DNA of 64,000 bases from DATAGF01 sp963819845 (GCA_963819845.1 CAWFXQ010000016.1:236089-300088); one strand, 5' to 3'. Shown: positions 47,130-57,753, numbered from the stretch's first letter. Numbers and translations: made by a program. Notes: generated by a model from the sequence alone, not told the origin.

Positions 47130-48626
47130 TTGCTCTTCGCCGACCTCGCGTCGGTGTCCCGGGCGGTGGGCGAGACCCGGTCGCGCACCCGCAAGGCCGA
47201 GCTGCTCGGCGACGCCCTCCGGCGCCTGCCGCCCGGCGAGGTCGAGGCCGGCGTGGCGTACCTCAGCGGCGAGCTGCGCCAGCGGCGCACCGGGGTGGGC
47301 TGGGCCGCGCTGCGCGACCTGCCGCCGCCGGCCGCCGAGCCGTCGCTGGAGGTGGGCGAGGTCGACGCCGCCCTCGATCGCATCGCCGCGCTGTCGGGGG
47401 CCGGGTCCCAGGCGGCGCGCCGCCGGGAGGTCGACGACGTCTTCGGGCGCGCCACGCCGGCCGAGCAGGAGTTCCTGCGGGCGCTGCTGTCGGGCGGGGT
47501 GCGCCAGGGGGCGCTCGCGGGCGTGATGGCCGACGCGGTCGCGCGCGCCACCGGCATCCCGAAGGCCGCCGTCGACCGCGCGACCACGCTGCGCGGCGAC
47601 GCCCGGGCCGTGGCCGAGGCCGCGCTGCGCGACGGGGAGGCCGGCCTGGCCGCGTTCCGCCTCGAGGTCGGGCGGCCGCTGGGGCCGATGCTCGCCGCCC
47701 CCGCCGCGTCCCTCGAGGAGGCGATGGCGAAGGTGGGCGAGGGGGCGGTCGACTGGAAGCTCGACGGCGCCCGCATCCAGGTGCACCGCGACGGCCGCGA
47801 GGTCGCGATCTTCAGCCGCTCGCTCGACGACCTCACGGCGCGGCTGCCCGAGGTCGCCGCCGCGGCGCTCGCCCTGCCCGTCCGCCGGGCGGTGCTCGAC
47901 GGCGAGGCGATCGCGCTGCGCGCCGACGGCCGCCCGGAGCCCTTCCAGGTCACGTCCTCGCGCGTCGCCTCGGGCTCGGCCGGGGTCGCGCCGGTCCTCT
48001 TCGACGTCCTGCACCTGGACGGCGAGGACCTCCTCGACGCCCCGCTGTCCCGGCGGGCCGAGGCGCTGGCGGCCGCCGTGCCCGAGGCGCTGCGGGTGCC
48101 TCGAGTGGTGACCGGCGACCCGGGCGCCGCGCGGGCCCACCTCGAGGCCGCCCTCGCGGCCGGCCACGAGGGCGTGGTGGTCAAGGCGCTCGACGCCCCC
48201 TACGCGGCCGGGCGCCGCGGCGCCGGGTGGCTCAAGGTGAAGCCGCGCCACACGCTCGACCTGGTGGTCCTGGCCGCCGAGTGGGGGCACGGCCGGCGGC
48301 GGGGGTGGCTCAGCAACCTCCACCTCGGCGCCCGGGCGCCGGAGGGCGAGGGCTTCGTGATGCTCGGCAAGACGTTCAAGGGGCTCACCGACGCCATGCT
48401 CGCGTGGCAGACCGAGCGCCTGCTCGAGCTCGAGACCGGCCGCAGCGGCATCGTGGTCGAGGTGCGCCCCGAGCTGGTGGTGGAGATCGCGTTCGACGGC
48501 GTCCAGACGTCGTCGCGCTACCCGGGCGGCGTCGCCCTCCGCTTCGCCCGCGTGCTGCGGTACCGCGACGACAAGCCCGCCTCCGAGGCCGACGACCTGG
48601 CCGCCGTGCTCGCGCTCAGACGGTAG
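47130..48626 (+). CDS. ATP-dependent DNA ligase (mycobacterial LigB type)
   Basis: 498 residues. A helical N-terminal DNA-binding domain (LFADLASVSRAVGETRSRTR) precedes the nucleotidyltransferase. Adenylated Lys in VDWKLDGARIQVHRDG is near residue 210. Further motifs are AVLDGEAIALRADG, GHEGVVVKALDAPY and RGAGWLKVKPRHTLDLVVLA, followed by an OB-fold. It seals nicks in repair. TTG 47130 abuts the gatB stop (47127-47129) with no gap, so it is expressed with gatCAB. The essential ligase would be the NAD-dependent LigA elsewhere (known pattern). Confidence 0.9.
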   Translation: MLFADLASVSRAVGETRSRTRKAELLGDALRRLPPGEVEAGVAYLSGELRQRRTGVGWAALRDLPPPAAEPSLEVGEVDAALDRIAALSGAGSQAARRREVDDVFGRATPAEQEFLRALLSGGVRQGALAGVMADAVARATGIPKAAVDRATTLRGDARAVAEAALRDGEAGLAAFRLEVGRPLGPMLAAPAASLEEAMAKVGEGAVDWKLDGARIQVHRDGREVAIFSRSLDDLTARLPEVAAAALALPVRRAVLDGEAIALRADGRPEPFQVTSSRVASGSAGVAPVLFDVLHLDGEDLLDAPLSRRAEALAAAVPEALRVPRVVTGDPGAARAHLEAALAAGHEGVVVKALDAPYAAGRRGAGWLKVKPRHTLDLVVLAAEWGHGRRRGWLSNLHLGARAPEGEGFVMLGKTFKGLTDAMLAWQTERLLELETGRSGIVVEVRPELVVEIAFDGVQTSSRYPGGVALRFARVLRYRDDKPASEADDLAAVLALRR

Positions 48627-48825
48627 GGAACGCGGCGACGCGGGTCTCGTCGGCCGCCCGCACGACGACGAAGGCCTCCCTCGCGCGGGCGGCGCCGCGG
48701 CCGACCGGGACGACGTGGACGCCGGCCGGGCGCCGCTCGTCGAGCAGCGCCTCCTCGCGGGTCCGGTAGAGGCGGCCGAGCCGGTGGACGGCGGCGGTCA
48801 GACGGGCGACCGATCGAAGCTCCAC
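48616..48825 (-). CDS. Small protein of unknown function, 69 residues
   Basis: From GTG 48825: VELRSVARLTAAVHRLGRLY, RTREEALLDERRPAGVHVVP and a hydrophobic/charged end REAFVVVRAADETRVAAFP. The composition is unlike random high-GC frames (balanced, no Pro/Arg excess). No motif is recognised. It overlaps the ligase stop by 11 bp on the other strand and is preceded by the box array at 48902-49032. Confidence 0.45.
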   Translation of the reverse strand: MELRSVARLTAAVHRLGRLYRTREEALLDERRPAGVHVVPVGRGAARAREAFVVVRAADETRVAAFPTV

Positions 48826-48901
48826 CGCAAGACGCCCGCGACGCGTCGAGTCCGGCGATCGCCCGCTCCGGCGTCTCAGGAGGGGGGGCGCCGCCGACGT
48901 A

Positions 48902-49032
48902 CCAAATGGCCACGCGGCCCCTGGCCAAATGGCCACACCCCCGCCATCCCCCTCGTTATGCGGTATCTCGGCGGTCGGAGGCACCCCGCGGGGCGACGTG
49001 GCCAATTGGACGCCGACACCTCGGCCAATTGG
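48902..49032. repeat. Four regularly spaced CCAWWTGG boxes
   Basis: CCAAATGG occurs at 48902 and 48925, and CCAATTGG at 49002 and 49025. Both pairs are 23 bp apart and the pairs are exactly 100 bp apart. Flanks are shared: CT(G/C)GGCCAA precedes the second box of each pair and CAC follows several. The boxes are short palindromes. They lie in the 253-bp non-coding gap between the histidine kinase stop and the small gene, around the only AT-richer patch (48950-48967). They look like operator sites or a duplicated binding unit. Confidence 0.55.
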
Positions 49033-49078
49033 ACACGCGCCCCCGGCCGGGCCGCACCCCTCGCCCCCTGACACCGCG

Positions 49079-50384
49079 TCAGGCCAGGGGGAGGCGCACC
49101 TCGAAGCGGGTGCCCGCGGGAGAGGGGAGCAGGCGCAGGCTGCCGCCCCAGCGCTCGGCGGTCGCCTTGGCGATCGGCAGGCCCAGGCCGGCGCCGGGGG
49201 TGCCGCGCCGGTCGGGGGCGCGGTAGAAGCGGTCGAAGACGCGGTCGCGGTCGGCCGGCGCGATGCCGGGGCCGTCGTCGTCGACCCGCACGACCGCGGC
49301 GCCGTCCTCCGTCGCGACCGCCACCCGCACGCTGCCGCCGTGGGCGCGCCCGTTGTCGATCAGGTTCATCAGCATGCCGCGGAGCGCCGCGCGGTCGCCG
49401 GTGACCACGACGCCGGGGTCGACGCCGTCGCACTCGTCGGCCGTGGCGATCTCGGCGACCATCTCCCCCAGGTCGACGCGCTCGGCCTCGCCGGCGTCGC
49501 CGTCGACGCGCGCCAGCCCCAGCAGCCCCTCGACGAGCCGGTCGAGCCGGTCGAACCGACGTCGCCATCTCGGTCAGGACCTCGGCCTGCTCCTCGGGGG
49601 GCAGCTCGTGGTGGCGCAGTATGTCGATGTCGCCGCGCAGGGCGGTGAGGGGGGTGCGCATCTCGTGGGAGGCGTCGGCGGCGAAGCGGCGCTGCCGCGT
49701 CAGCGTGGCGCGGAGGCGGCTCTGGGCGTCCTCGAGCCGGGCGAGCATCCGGTTCATCGCGCGCGCGAGGCCGCCCACCTCGTCGGCCCTGCCCTCCGGG
49801 ACGCGCAGCGACGGGTCCTGGCTGTCGGCCACCCGCTCGGCCGCCGTCCGCGCCTGCGCCAGCGGCCGCAGCGCCGGGCGGGCGATCAGCAGCGCCAGGC
49901 CAGTGGCGATCAGCGCCGCCACGAGGGCGGCCGTCGTCAGGCCGAGGGCGACCTCGTCGAGGGTCTGCTCCACGTCGGTGAGGGGCCGCGCGACGGCCAC
50001 CGTGCTGCGGCCGCCGTCGGCGCCGGGCTCCAGCGCCCGCACCAGCAGCCGGTAGTTCTCGCCGTCCAGGGTCACCGTGCGGGGCCCGCCGGGGTCCGTC
50101 TCCCCGGAGGGGTCGAGCTCCACCCGCGTGCCGGCCGGATCGGGCTCGGGATCGGGAGCCGGCCGCGCCGGGGCCCCGGGGGTGGGGGGCTCGGCGAAGT
50201 CGCGCCCGCCGACGTCGGGCGACCCGATCTCCTGCGCCACCCGGTCGGCGGTCTCGGCCAGCGAGCGGTCGAGGCGGTCGTAGGCCCGCTCCGAGATGAG
50301 CACGTAGGCGCCGGCCGCGAAGAGCGCCACCGCGGCGAGCACGGCCGCCGCCGATGACAGGGCGATGCGGGCCCGGAGGCTCAC
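49079..50384 (-). CDS. Sensor histidine kinase, frameshifted in this sequence
   Basis: About 435 residues. Helix 1 is ALSSAAAVLAAVALFAAGAY, with a periplasmic Pro/Asp-rich loop. Helix 2 is GLTTAALVAALIATGLALLI, followed by HAMP. The H-box is FAADASHEMRTPLTALRGDI, the N-box MLMNLIDNGRAHGGS, and the G-boxes VDDDGPGIAP and GAGLGLPIAKATAERWGGSL. The frame breaks at 49550-49556: deleting one A from + strand GTCGAAC restores TSVDRLDRLVEGLLGLA. GTG 50384 overlaps the regulator stop as GTGA. It resembles MprB-type kinases; the signal is unknown. Confidence 0.88.
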
Positions 50385-51061
50385 GGCTCCCTCAGCACGT
50401 AGCCGACGCCGCGCACCGTGTGGATGAGCCGCGGCTCGCCGCCCTCCTCGAGCTTGCGCCGGAGGTAGCCGACGTAGACGTCGATCGCGTTGGTCTCGAC
50501 CGACTCGGGGAAGCCCCAAGCGTCGGCGAGGAGGCGGTCGCGCGGCAGCACGGTGCCGGGGTTGTCGAGGAAGAGCGCCAGGAGGTCGAACTCGCGCCGC
50601 GTGAGCCGCAGGGCGCGGTCGCCGCGGCGCACCTCGTGGGTCGCGGCGTCGAGCTCCAGATCGCCCAGGCGCCGGACCGTCGGCGGCGGCCGGTCGCGTG
50701 CCCGGCGCAGCAGGGCGCGAACCCGCGCGACCAGCTCGGCCGTCGAGAAGGGCTTGACCAGGTAGTCGTCGGCGCCGGCCTCCAGCCCGGCGACGCGGTC
50801 GGAGATCGTGTCGCGCGCCGTCACCATCAGGATCGGCACCGCGTCGCCGTCGGCCCGCAGCCGCCCGCAGAGCTCGACGCCGTCGGCGTCGGGCAGCAGC
50901 AGGTCGAGCAGCACGAGGTCGGGCGAGCCCGCCCGCAACGCCGCCATGGCCCCCGCGCCGTCGCTCGCGGCGGCCACCTCGAAGCCCTCGTAGCGCAGCG
51001 CTCGCGTCAGCATCGCCCGCACCTGCGGATCGTCCTCCACGACGAGGAGCCGCCCCTCCAT
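50381..51061 (-). CDS. OmpR-family response regulator
   Basis: 226 residues. Receiver: LLVVEDDPQVRAMLTRALRY, phospho-Asp in DLVLLDLLLPDADG (about residue 53), LMVTARD and the Lys in YLVKPFSTAELVARV. The winged helix ends VYVGYLRRKLEEGGEPRLIH followed by TVRGVGYVL. It pairs with the overlapping kinase gene and precedes it in the operon. Residues DETISDRVAGLEAGADDY-like (RDTISDRVAGLEAGADDY) are typical of the MprA/PhoP group. Regulated genes are unknown. Confidence 0.93.
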   Translation of the reverse strand: MEGRLLVVEDDPQVRAMLTRALRYEGFEVAAASDGAGAMAALRAGSPDLVLLDLLLPDADGVELCGRLRADGDAVPILMVTARDTISDRVAGLEAGADDYLVKPFSTAELVARVRALLRRARDRPPPTVRRLGDLELDAATHEVRRGDRALRLTRREFDLLALFLDNPGTVLPRDRLLADAWGFPESVETNAIDVYVGYLRRKLEEGGEPRLIHTVRGVGYVLREP

Positions 51062-51115
51062 TCCGCAAGGGTAGCCGGGGAGTCGGCGTCCCCCGGCCCG
51101 CTATGCTCCCGCGCC

Positions 51116-51601
51116 GTGAAGCACACCCTCTCGGTCCTCGTGGAGAACAAGCCGGGCGTCCTCTCCCGGGTCGCGGGGCTGTTCACGCGGCGCGGGTTCA
51201 ACATCGACTCCCTCGCCGTGAGCCCCACCGAGGATCCCGACCGCTCGCGCATGACGATCGCGGTCGACACGAGCCGCTTTCCGGTCGAGCAGATGACCAA
51301 GCAGCTCGACAAGCTCGTCAACGTCATCAAGATCCGCGACCTCGACCCCGAGAACATGGTCTCGCGGGAGCTGGCCCTGGTGAAGGTGAGCGCCGACGCT
51401 CGCTCGCGCAGCGAGGTCATCCAGCTGGTCGAGATCTTCGACGCGCGGATCATCGACGTGACCCCCGACTCCCTGACGGTCCAGGTCACGGGCGAGAGCG
51501 ACGAGCTGGTGAACTTCGAGCAGCTCCTGCGGCCCTTCGGCCTGATCGAGCTGGTCAAGACCGGCGTCGTCGCGCTCGGGCGCGGCGCGTCGATCACCTG
51601 A
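51116..51601 (+). CDS. ilvH: Acetolactate synthase small (regulatory) subunit
   Basis: 161 residues. The N-terminal ACT domain starts KHTLSVLVENKPGVLSRVAG and continues RRGFNIDSLAVSPTEDPDRS. The second half LVKVSADARSRSEVIQLVEI ends with FDARIIDVTPDSLTVQVTGE and FEQLLRPFGLIELVKTGVVA. It binds valine and regulates the catalytic subunit. GTG 51116 is 8 nt after TATGCT (51102-51107). The catalytic ilvB normally precedes it, but here a divergent two-component system lies upstream. Confidence 0.95.
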   Translation: MKHTLSVLVENKPGVLSRVAGLFTRRGFNIDSLAVSPTEDPDRSRMTIAVDTSRFPVEQMTKQLDKLVNVIKIRDLDPENMVSRELALVKVSADARSRSEVIQLVEIFDARIIDVTPDSLTVQVTGESDELVNFEQLLRPFGLIELVKTGVVALGRGASIT

Positions 51602-51644
51602 ACACGGGCCCCCGGCCCGCCACACGAGAACCCGGAGCGCCATC

Positions 51645-52640
<996 letters not shown>

Positions 52641-52719
52641 GCTGACGACCTCCACCACATCGACGGCCTCGGCCCGCGCCGCGGCGCCGGCGACGGTCGG
52701 GAACCTCAAGAGCACCCTC

Positions 52720-53838
52720 ATGGTGCCGGGGCCGACGGCCCTGCCCCCCGAGGTCGTGGCCGCGGGCGCCCGCCCGATCCTCTACTCGCGCTCGCCCGAG
52801 TTCGTCGCCATCTGGGAGGACGTCATCGAGGGCCTCCGCCGGGTGTTCCAGACGCAGGCCGAGGTGCTGGTGTTCGGGGCGTCGGGCTCCGGGGCCATGG
52901 ACTCGGCGGTCGCGAACCTGGCGGCGCCCGGCGAGCGGGTGCTGGTCGCCTCCTGCGGGAACTTCGGCAACCGCTGGGCGGCGATCTGCGCCGACCACGG
53001 CGTCAACGCCCTGCACCTGGAGGGGGAGTGGGGCCGGCCGATCGACCCGGCCGCCGTCGCCGAGACGCTCTCGACGGAGCCCGGCATCGAGGTGGTGTTC
53101 GTCACCCAGAGCGAGACGTCGACCGGGGTCGTCTCGGACCTCCCGGCGCTGCGGGAGGCGGCCGGCGACCGCATCCTGGTGGCCGACGCGGTGTCGGGCC
53201 TCGGCGTCGCCGACCTGCCCATGGACCGCTGGGGCATCGACGTCGTCGTCTCGGGCTCGCAGAAGGGGCTCATGACGCCTCCCGGCCTGGCCTTCGTCGC
53301 CGCCGCCGCGCGCGCGATCGCCCGCTCGGCAGCCCGCGGCCCGGGGGGCTTCTACCTCGACTGGGAGCGCACCCGCACGGGCGGCTCACGCAGCCCGTTC
53401 ACGCCGCCGGTCACCCTGGTCTGCCAGCTTCAGGAGGCGCTGCGCCTGATCGAGGCCGAGGGCCTGCAGGGCGTGTTCGCCCGCCACCGGGTGCTGGGGC
53501 GCATGTGCCGCGCGGGCGTCGTCGCGTGCGGCCTCTCCCTGCTCGGGCCGGAGAACCCCGAGGCCAACGTCGTCACGGCCTTCATGGTGCCCGAGGGGAT
53601 CGACGGCAAGGCGATCCCGGCGGCGCTCAAGAGCCGCTTCGGCATCCAGATCGCGGGCGGCCAGGGCCGGCTGTCGGGGAAGATCTGCCGCATCGGCCAC
53701 TGCGGCTACTACGACTACCGCGACATCATCACGACGCTCGGCGCGCTCGAGATCGTCCTCGCCGACCTGGGGCATCCGGTCGAGCTCGGCGCCGGCGTCG
53801 CCGCTGCCCAGCGCGTGGCGGCCGACGCGTTGCGTTGA
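52720..53838 (+). CDS. Class V aminotransferase (serine-pyruvate / alanine-glyoxylate type)
   Basis: 372 residues. MVPGPTALPPEVV is the typical start, FGASGSGAMDSAVANLAAPG a phosphate-binding loop, VADAVSGLGVADLPMDRWGI the PLP Asp, and VVSGSQKGLMTPPGLAFVA the PLP Lys. C-terminal GKICRIGHCGYYDYRDI is family-specific. The family uses Ser, Ala or phosphoserine with glyoxylate, pyruvate or 2-oxoglutarate. Its stop overlaps the serA start, so phosphoserine aminotransferase activity (the serC step) is the best contextual guess. Confidence 0.85.
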   Translation: MVPGPTALPPEVVAAGARPILYSRSPEFVAIWEDVIEGLRRVFQTQAEVLVFGASGSGAMDSAVANLAAPGERVLVASCGNFGNRWAAICADHGVNALHLEGEWGRPIDPAAVAETLSTEPGIEVVFVTQSETSTGVVSDLPALREAAGDRILVADAVSGLGVADLPMDRWGIDVVVSGSQKGLMTPPGLAFVAAAARAIARSAARGPGGFYLDWERTRTGGSRSPFTPPVTLVCQLQEALRLIEAEGLQGVFARHRVLGRMCRAGVVACGLSLLGPENPEANVVTAFMVPEGIDGKAIPAALKSRFGIQIAGGQGRLSGKICRIGHCGYYDYRDIITTLGALEIVLADLGHPVELGAGVAAAQRVAADALR

Positions 53839-55434
53839 CCACCCTCCGCGCGGACCTCCGCGTGCTGGTGTGCGAGCGGATCGCCGACGCCGGCGTCGCG
53901 TACCTGGCGGAGCGCTTCTCGGTCAACGACGGCATCGGGCTCTCCCGCGACGAGTTGATCGACCGCGTCGCCGGCTACGACGCCCTCGTCGTGCGCAGCG
54001 CCACCAAGGTCACGGCCGACCTCATCGAGCGCGCCGAGCGGCTGAAGGTGGTGGGGCGGGCGGGGACCGGGGTCGACAACGTCAACGTCGAGGCGGCCAC
54101 CCGGCGCGGCATCGTGGTGGTCAACGCCGCCGGCTCGAACGCCCTCTCGGCGGCCGAGCACGCCATCGCCCTGCTGCTGGCGCAGGCGCGCAACATCCCC
54201 CAGGCGCACGCCAGCCTGGTCGAACGGACGGTGGGAGCGGTCGCGCTTCGGCGGGATCGAGGTCACCGGCAAGACCCTCGGCGTGCTCGGGTTCGGTCGC
54301 ATCGGCCAGATGGTCGCCGAGCGGGCGAAGGGCCTCGGCATGCGGGTGGTGGCCTTCGACCCCTTCGTCGCCGAGGCCCGCTACCGGGAGCTGGGCGTCA
54401 ACAAGGCCGACACGCCCGGCGACATCTACGCCGCGAGCGACTTCATCAGCCTTCACCTCGCCTCGACGCCCGAGACCCAGGGGTTCGTGGGGCGCGAGGC
54501 GTTCGCCGCCATGAAGCCCGGGGCGCGCCTCATCAACGCCGCGCGCGGCGACGTGGTCAACACCGATGCCCTGGTGGAGGCGCTGCGCAGCGGCCACCTG
54601 GGCGGCGCCGGGATCGACGTCTTCCCCCAGGAGCCCGTCACCGAGAGCCCGCTGTTCGGCCTGCCCGGCGTGGTGGTGACCCCGCACCTGGGCGCGTCAA
54701 CCGAGGAGGCCCAGGACCGGGCCGGGGTCGTGGTCGCCGAGCAGGTCGCGGCCGCGCTCACCGGCGGCGTGGTGAGCTCGGCGGTGAACATCCCGGCGCT
54801 GGGCCCGGAGGCGCTCGAGGTGCTCGGCCCCTTCCTGCCGCTGGCCCGCCAGCTGGGACAGCTCGTCGGAGCCGTGGCCGGCGGCGCCCTCTCGCCGCTG
54901 CAGATCACCTACGAGGGCCAGCTCGGGGGGCTCGACACCCGGCTGCTCACCTCGGCCGTGCTCGCCGGGGTGCTCCAGGGCCACGTGGAGGAGTACGTCA
55001 ACGTCGTCAACGCCGGCTCCCTCGCCACGGACCGGGGCATCGAGTGGAGCGAGACCACCACGCCGCGGGCCCGCGACTACACCAACCGCATGTCGCTGCG
55101 CGCGGGCGGCGTCAGCCTGAGCGGGACCACCGTGGGCACCACGTCGCGGCCGCGCCTCGTCGAGGCATTCGACCAGGGCATCGAGATCGAGCTCGCCCCC
55201 CACGTGGGCCTGTTCCGCTACCTCGACATCCCGGGCCAGATCGGGCGGGTCGGCACGATCCTGGGGCTGGCCGACGTCAACATCGCCTCGATGGCCGTGT
55301 CGCGCTCCCGCGCCGAGGGCGGCGCCGTGATGGCGGTGACGGTCAACTCGCCGGTCAGCCCGCAGGTCGCCAACGAGATCCGGGCGATCGAGGGGTTCGA
55401 GGCCGTCTGGTTCGTCAACCTCGACGCGGGCTAG
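53835..55434 (+). CDS. serA: D-3-phosphoglycerate dehydrogenase, frameshifted in this sequence
   Basis: About 532 residues when corrected, the long SerA form with intervening and ACT domains. NAD site KTLGVLGFGRIGQMVAERAK, catalytic Arg in LINAARGDVVNTDALVEAL, Glu in FPQEPVTESPL and His in VVTPHLGASTEEAQDRAG. The ACT end is GQIGRVGTILGLADVNIASM. TTG 53835 overlaps the aminotransferase stop. The frame breaks at GTCGAAC 54219-54225: removing one A gives SLVDGRWERSRFGG, as expected. It oxidises 3-phosphoglycerate in serine synthesis. Confidence 0.92.
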
Positions 55435-56979
55435 CGGGAGAGGACCACCAGCGTCTTCGTGACCCGCTTGTTGCCGGTCGCGTCCCGGGCCACCACGGTC
55501 ACCCGAGCCAGGGCGACGGGCCGCGCCGCGAAGCGGGCCCGCAGCATGCGCCGGGCCGGCAGAGAGACCGGGAGCTTGACGCTGATGCGGGCGTTGGCGG
55601 CCAGCGTGCGCCGCACGCGCTGAAGCGTCGCCTTCTTGGTCGCCCCCTTCGGCCCCAGGACCTTGCCGGAGGCCGCCAGGCGGCAGAGCTCGTTGCAGCC
55701 CACGCGCAGCCGCAGGTAGCCGGTCTTCAGCACCCGCTGGCGCGGGGGCACCTTCAGCCGGATCTTGGGCCTCCGCCCGTCGGGCCTCGACCCGGTCGGG
55801 CCGTCGCCCGGCACGGCGAAGGGGACGGGCGCGGGGCCCGCGCAGGCGCCGGTGGTCGCGAGGCGGTACACGGGGCCGTCGATCGAGGCGGCGTAGAGGC
55901 GGCCGCAGCCGTCCTCGCCGAGCGAGCTGAGCCCGCCGACCCTCACCCCGATCGGCCCGACCCCGCCCGCCCGGGGCAGGGCGAGGTTGGCCGCGTAGAG
56001 CTCGCCCTTGCAGTAGTCGCCGTAGACGTAGCGCCCGTACAGCTCGGGGATCGCCGGGTCGCGCACCACGTACCCGCCCGTGATCGAGCACCAGCCCGCC
56101 GAGTGGGGGTGCTCGATCACCGGCGCGACGTGGCCCGCCGGGACGTTGCCCGGCCCGTAGCGGTTGCTCCCCTCCAGGATGTTCCAGCCGAAGTTGGCTC
56201 CGCGCCCCCAGCCGGAGGCCTTGGGCGAGAAGTCGATCTCCTCGATGTCGCCCTGCCCGACGTCGCCGATCGTCAGGTCGCCGGTGAGGCGGTCGAACGA
56301 GAAGCGGAACGGGTTGCGCAGGCCGGTCAACCACACGGTCGTCGGCCCGCCCCCGGCCGGGTCCAGGCGCAGCAGCTTGCCGAGCAGGCTGCCGGGGTTC
56401 TGTCCGCTGCCCAGCGGGTCGCCGGCCCCGCCCCCGTCGCCCGTGCCGGCGTACAGCGCGCCGTCCGGGCCCACGGCGAGCTGGCCCCCGTTGTGGTTCT
56501 CGTGGTCGTCGTGGTCGATCGCCAGAAGGGGGCGGCGGGTGGCCGGGTCGGCCACCTCGGGGTCGGCGGCGCTGCGGCGGAACTCGTCGATCACGACGTC
56601 GCCGGCGCGCGCGGCCGGCGGCCGGCGCGAGGTGTAGTAGACGAAGAAGCGCCCGCTGATGATGTAGTCGGGGGCGAACGCGATCGAGAGCAGGCCGCGC
56701 TCGCTCTCGCGCGAGTCGGAGCTCAGCACCAGGCTGCGGATGTCCAGGAAGGGGCGCGCCCGCAGGGCCCCGTCGAACCAGCAGCCGCACCGTCCCGCCG
56801 CGCTCGACCACGAAGACGTTGCGCGTGTCGCGCGGCGGCGCCATGACGTAGACCGGCCGGGTGAAGTCGCCGATCTGGGCGAGGGCCGGCGCCGCCTCGG
56901 CCGGGGCCGGCGCGGTGCCGGCGAGGGCGCCCGCGAGGGCTGCGCCGAGGAGCGCGAGCATCAGGGGGACCCGGCGCAC
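55431..56979 (-). CDS. Exported PQQ-dependent sugar dehydrogenase-like protein, frameshifted here
   Basis: A signal peptide (LMLALLGAALAGALAG) precedes a glucose/sorbosone dehydrogenase beta-propeller: GLLSIAFAPDYIISGRFFVY, DHDDHENHNGGQLAVGPDGA, LYAGTGDGGGAGDPLGSGQN, LTGLRNPFRFSFDRLTGDLT and GANFGWNILEGSNRY. The C-terminal ~130 residues form an Ig-like/ARXXR-rich domain. GTG 56979 is 7 nt after TAGCGT. The frame breaks at + strand GTCGAAC 56772-56778; removing one A restores LLVDGALRARPFLDIRSLVL. Sugar and electron acceptor are unknown. Convergent with serA, overlapping by 4 bp. Confidence 0.85.
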
Positions 56980-56997
56980 CGGCGGGACGCTAGCGAA

Positions 56998-57753
56998 TTA
57001 CGCGGAGGGCACCACCCGCACGGGTACCTGCACCAGGCACTCCAGCGAGCCGTCCTTCGCCGACGCCGTCCACGCCTCGAGCATGGCCCGCCGCGGCAGG
57101 CCCGGGATCCGCGGGGTGGCGCCGGCCCAGCGCCCGCCAGCCGCGATGAGCGGCCGCTCGGCGAGCGTCGAGCCGCCCGCCCCGGCCCCCCTGGCCGAAA
57201 CCACCAGCCCGCCTTCGAACAGCCGCCGCAGCTCGAGGCCGCGCGCCCGTGCGCGCCCGTCCCTGCCGCTCCAGGCCGTAAGCCGAAGGCAGCCGTCGTC
57301 GAGGATCGCGGCGCGGCGGTCCAGGGTCACCTTCCACAGGTCGATGACGACGGCCCTGCGCGGCACGGAGACCGCGTACTGGACGAACTTGAAGAGACCC
57401 GGCAGCGCCTCGAGGACAACGACGATCGACCCCGGCCGCTGCGCGGCCCGCACCCGCAGGCCGCGCAGCGGAACCTTCGTCGTGGTCACGGGTGACGCCG
57501 TCGAGCGAATTCCCCGGCCGTTGATCCGCACGAGGGCCCGCCCGTCGCCGATCTCCGGGTCGGGCGTGTCTACCTGGCGCTCCAGACCGGTGAGGCCCGC
57601 GCCGGTGAACTGGACGATCACCCGCGCCCGCGCGGCGTCGCCGGTCACCCGGATGCTCGTCGCCGTGAGAGCGCCCGCAGCCGTGGGCGCGAGGAGTGCC
57701 CCGGCCAGGACCGCCGCTGCAAGAAGCCGCACGATGGCCGTTTGCCCGCTCAT
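56998..57753 (-). CDS. Exported protein with AMIN-like and Gmad2-type domains
   Basis: 251 residues. Signal peptide (RLLAAAVLAGALLAPTAAGA). Residues ~30-150 look like an AMIN-type beta domain that binds cell wall (ATSIRVTGDAARARVIVQFT, RPGSIVVVLEALPGLFKFVQ). The last ~85 (RLFEGGLVVSARGAGAGGST, ending GSLECLVQVPVRVVP) fit the Gmad2 Ig-like domain first noted in spore-germination proteins. ATG 57753 is 7 nt after TACCCT (57761-57766, minus strand). Role in the envelope is unknown. Divergent from the leu operon with overlapping -10 boxes. Confidence 0.65.
   Translation of the reverse strand: MSGQTAIVRLLAAAVLAGALLAPTAAGALTATSIRVTGDAARARVIVQFTGAGLTGLERQVDTPDPEIGDGRALVRINGRGIRSTASPVTTTKVPLRGLRVRAAQRPGSIVVVLEALPGLFKFVQYAVSVPRRAVVIDLWKVTLDRRAAILDDGCLRLTAWSGRDGRARARGLELRRLFEGGLVVSARGAGAGGSTLAERPLIAAGGRWAGATPRIPGLPRRAMLEAWTASAKDGSLECLVQVPVRVVPSA

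Noticed and set aside
45336..48323. 995-codon minus-strand frame opposite gatA, gatB and the ligase
   Set aside because: It spans three well-supported + strand genes and has no domain; another GC artefact.
48902..49032. CRISPR array from the regularly spaced boxes
   Set aside because: Repeat units are only 8-14 bases with 15-bp and 69-bp intervals, and no cas genes are near.
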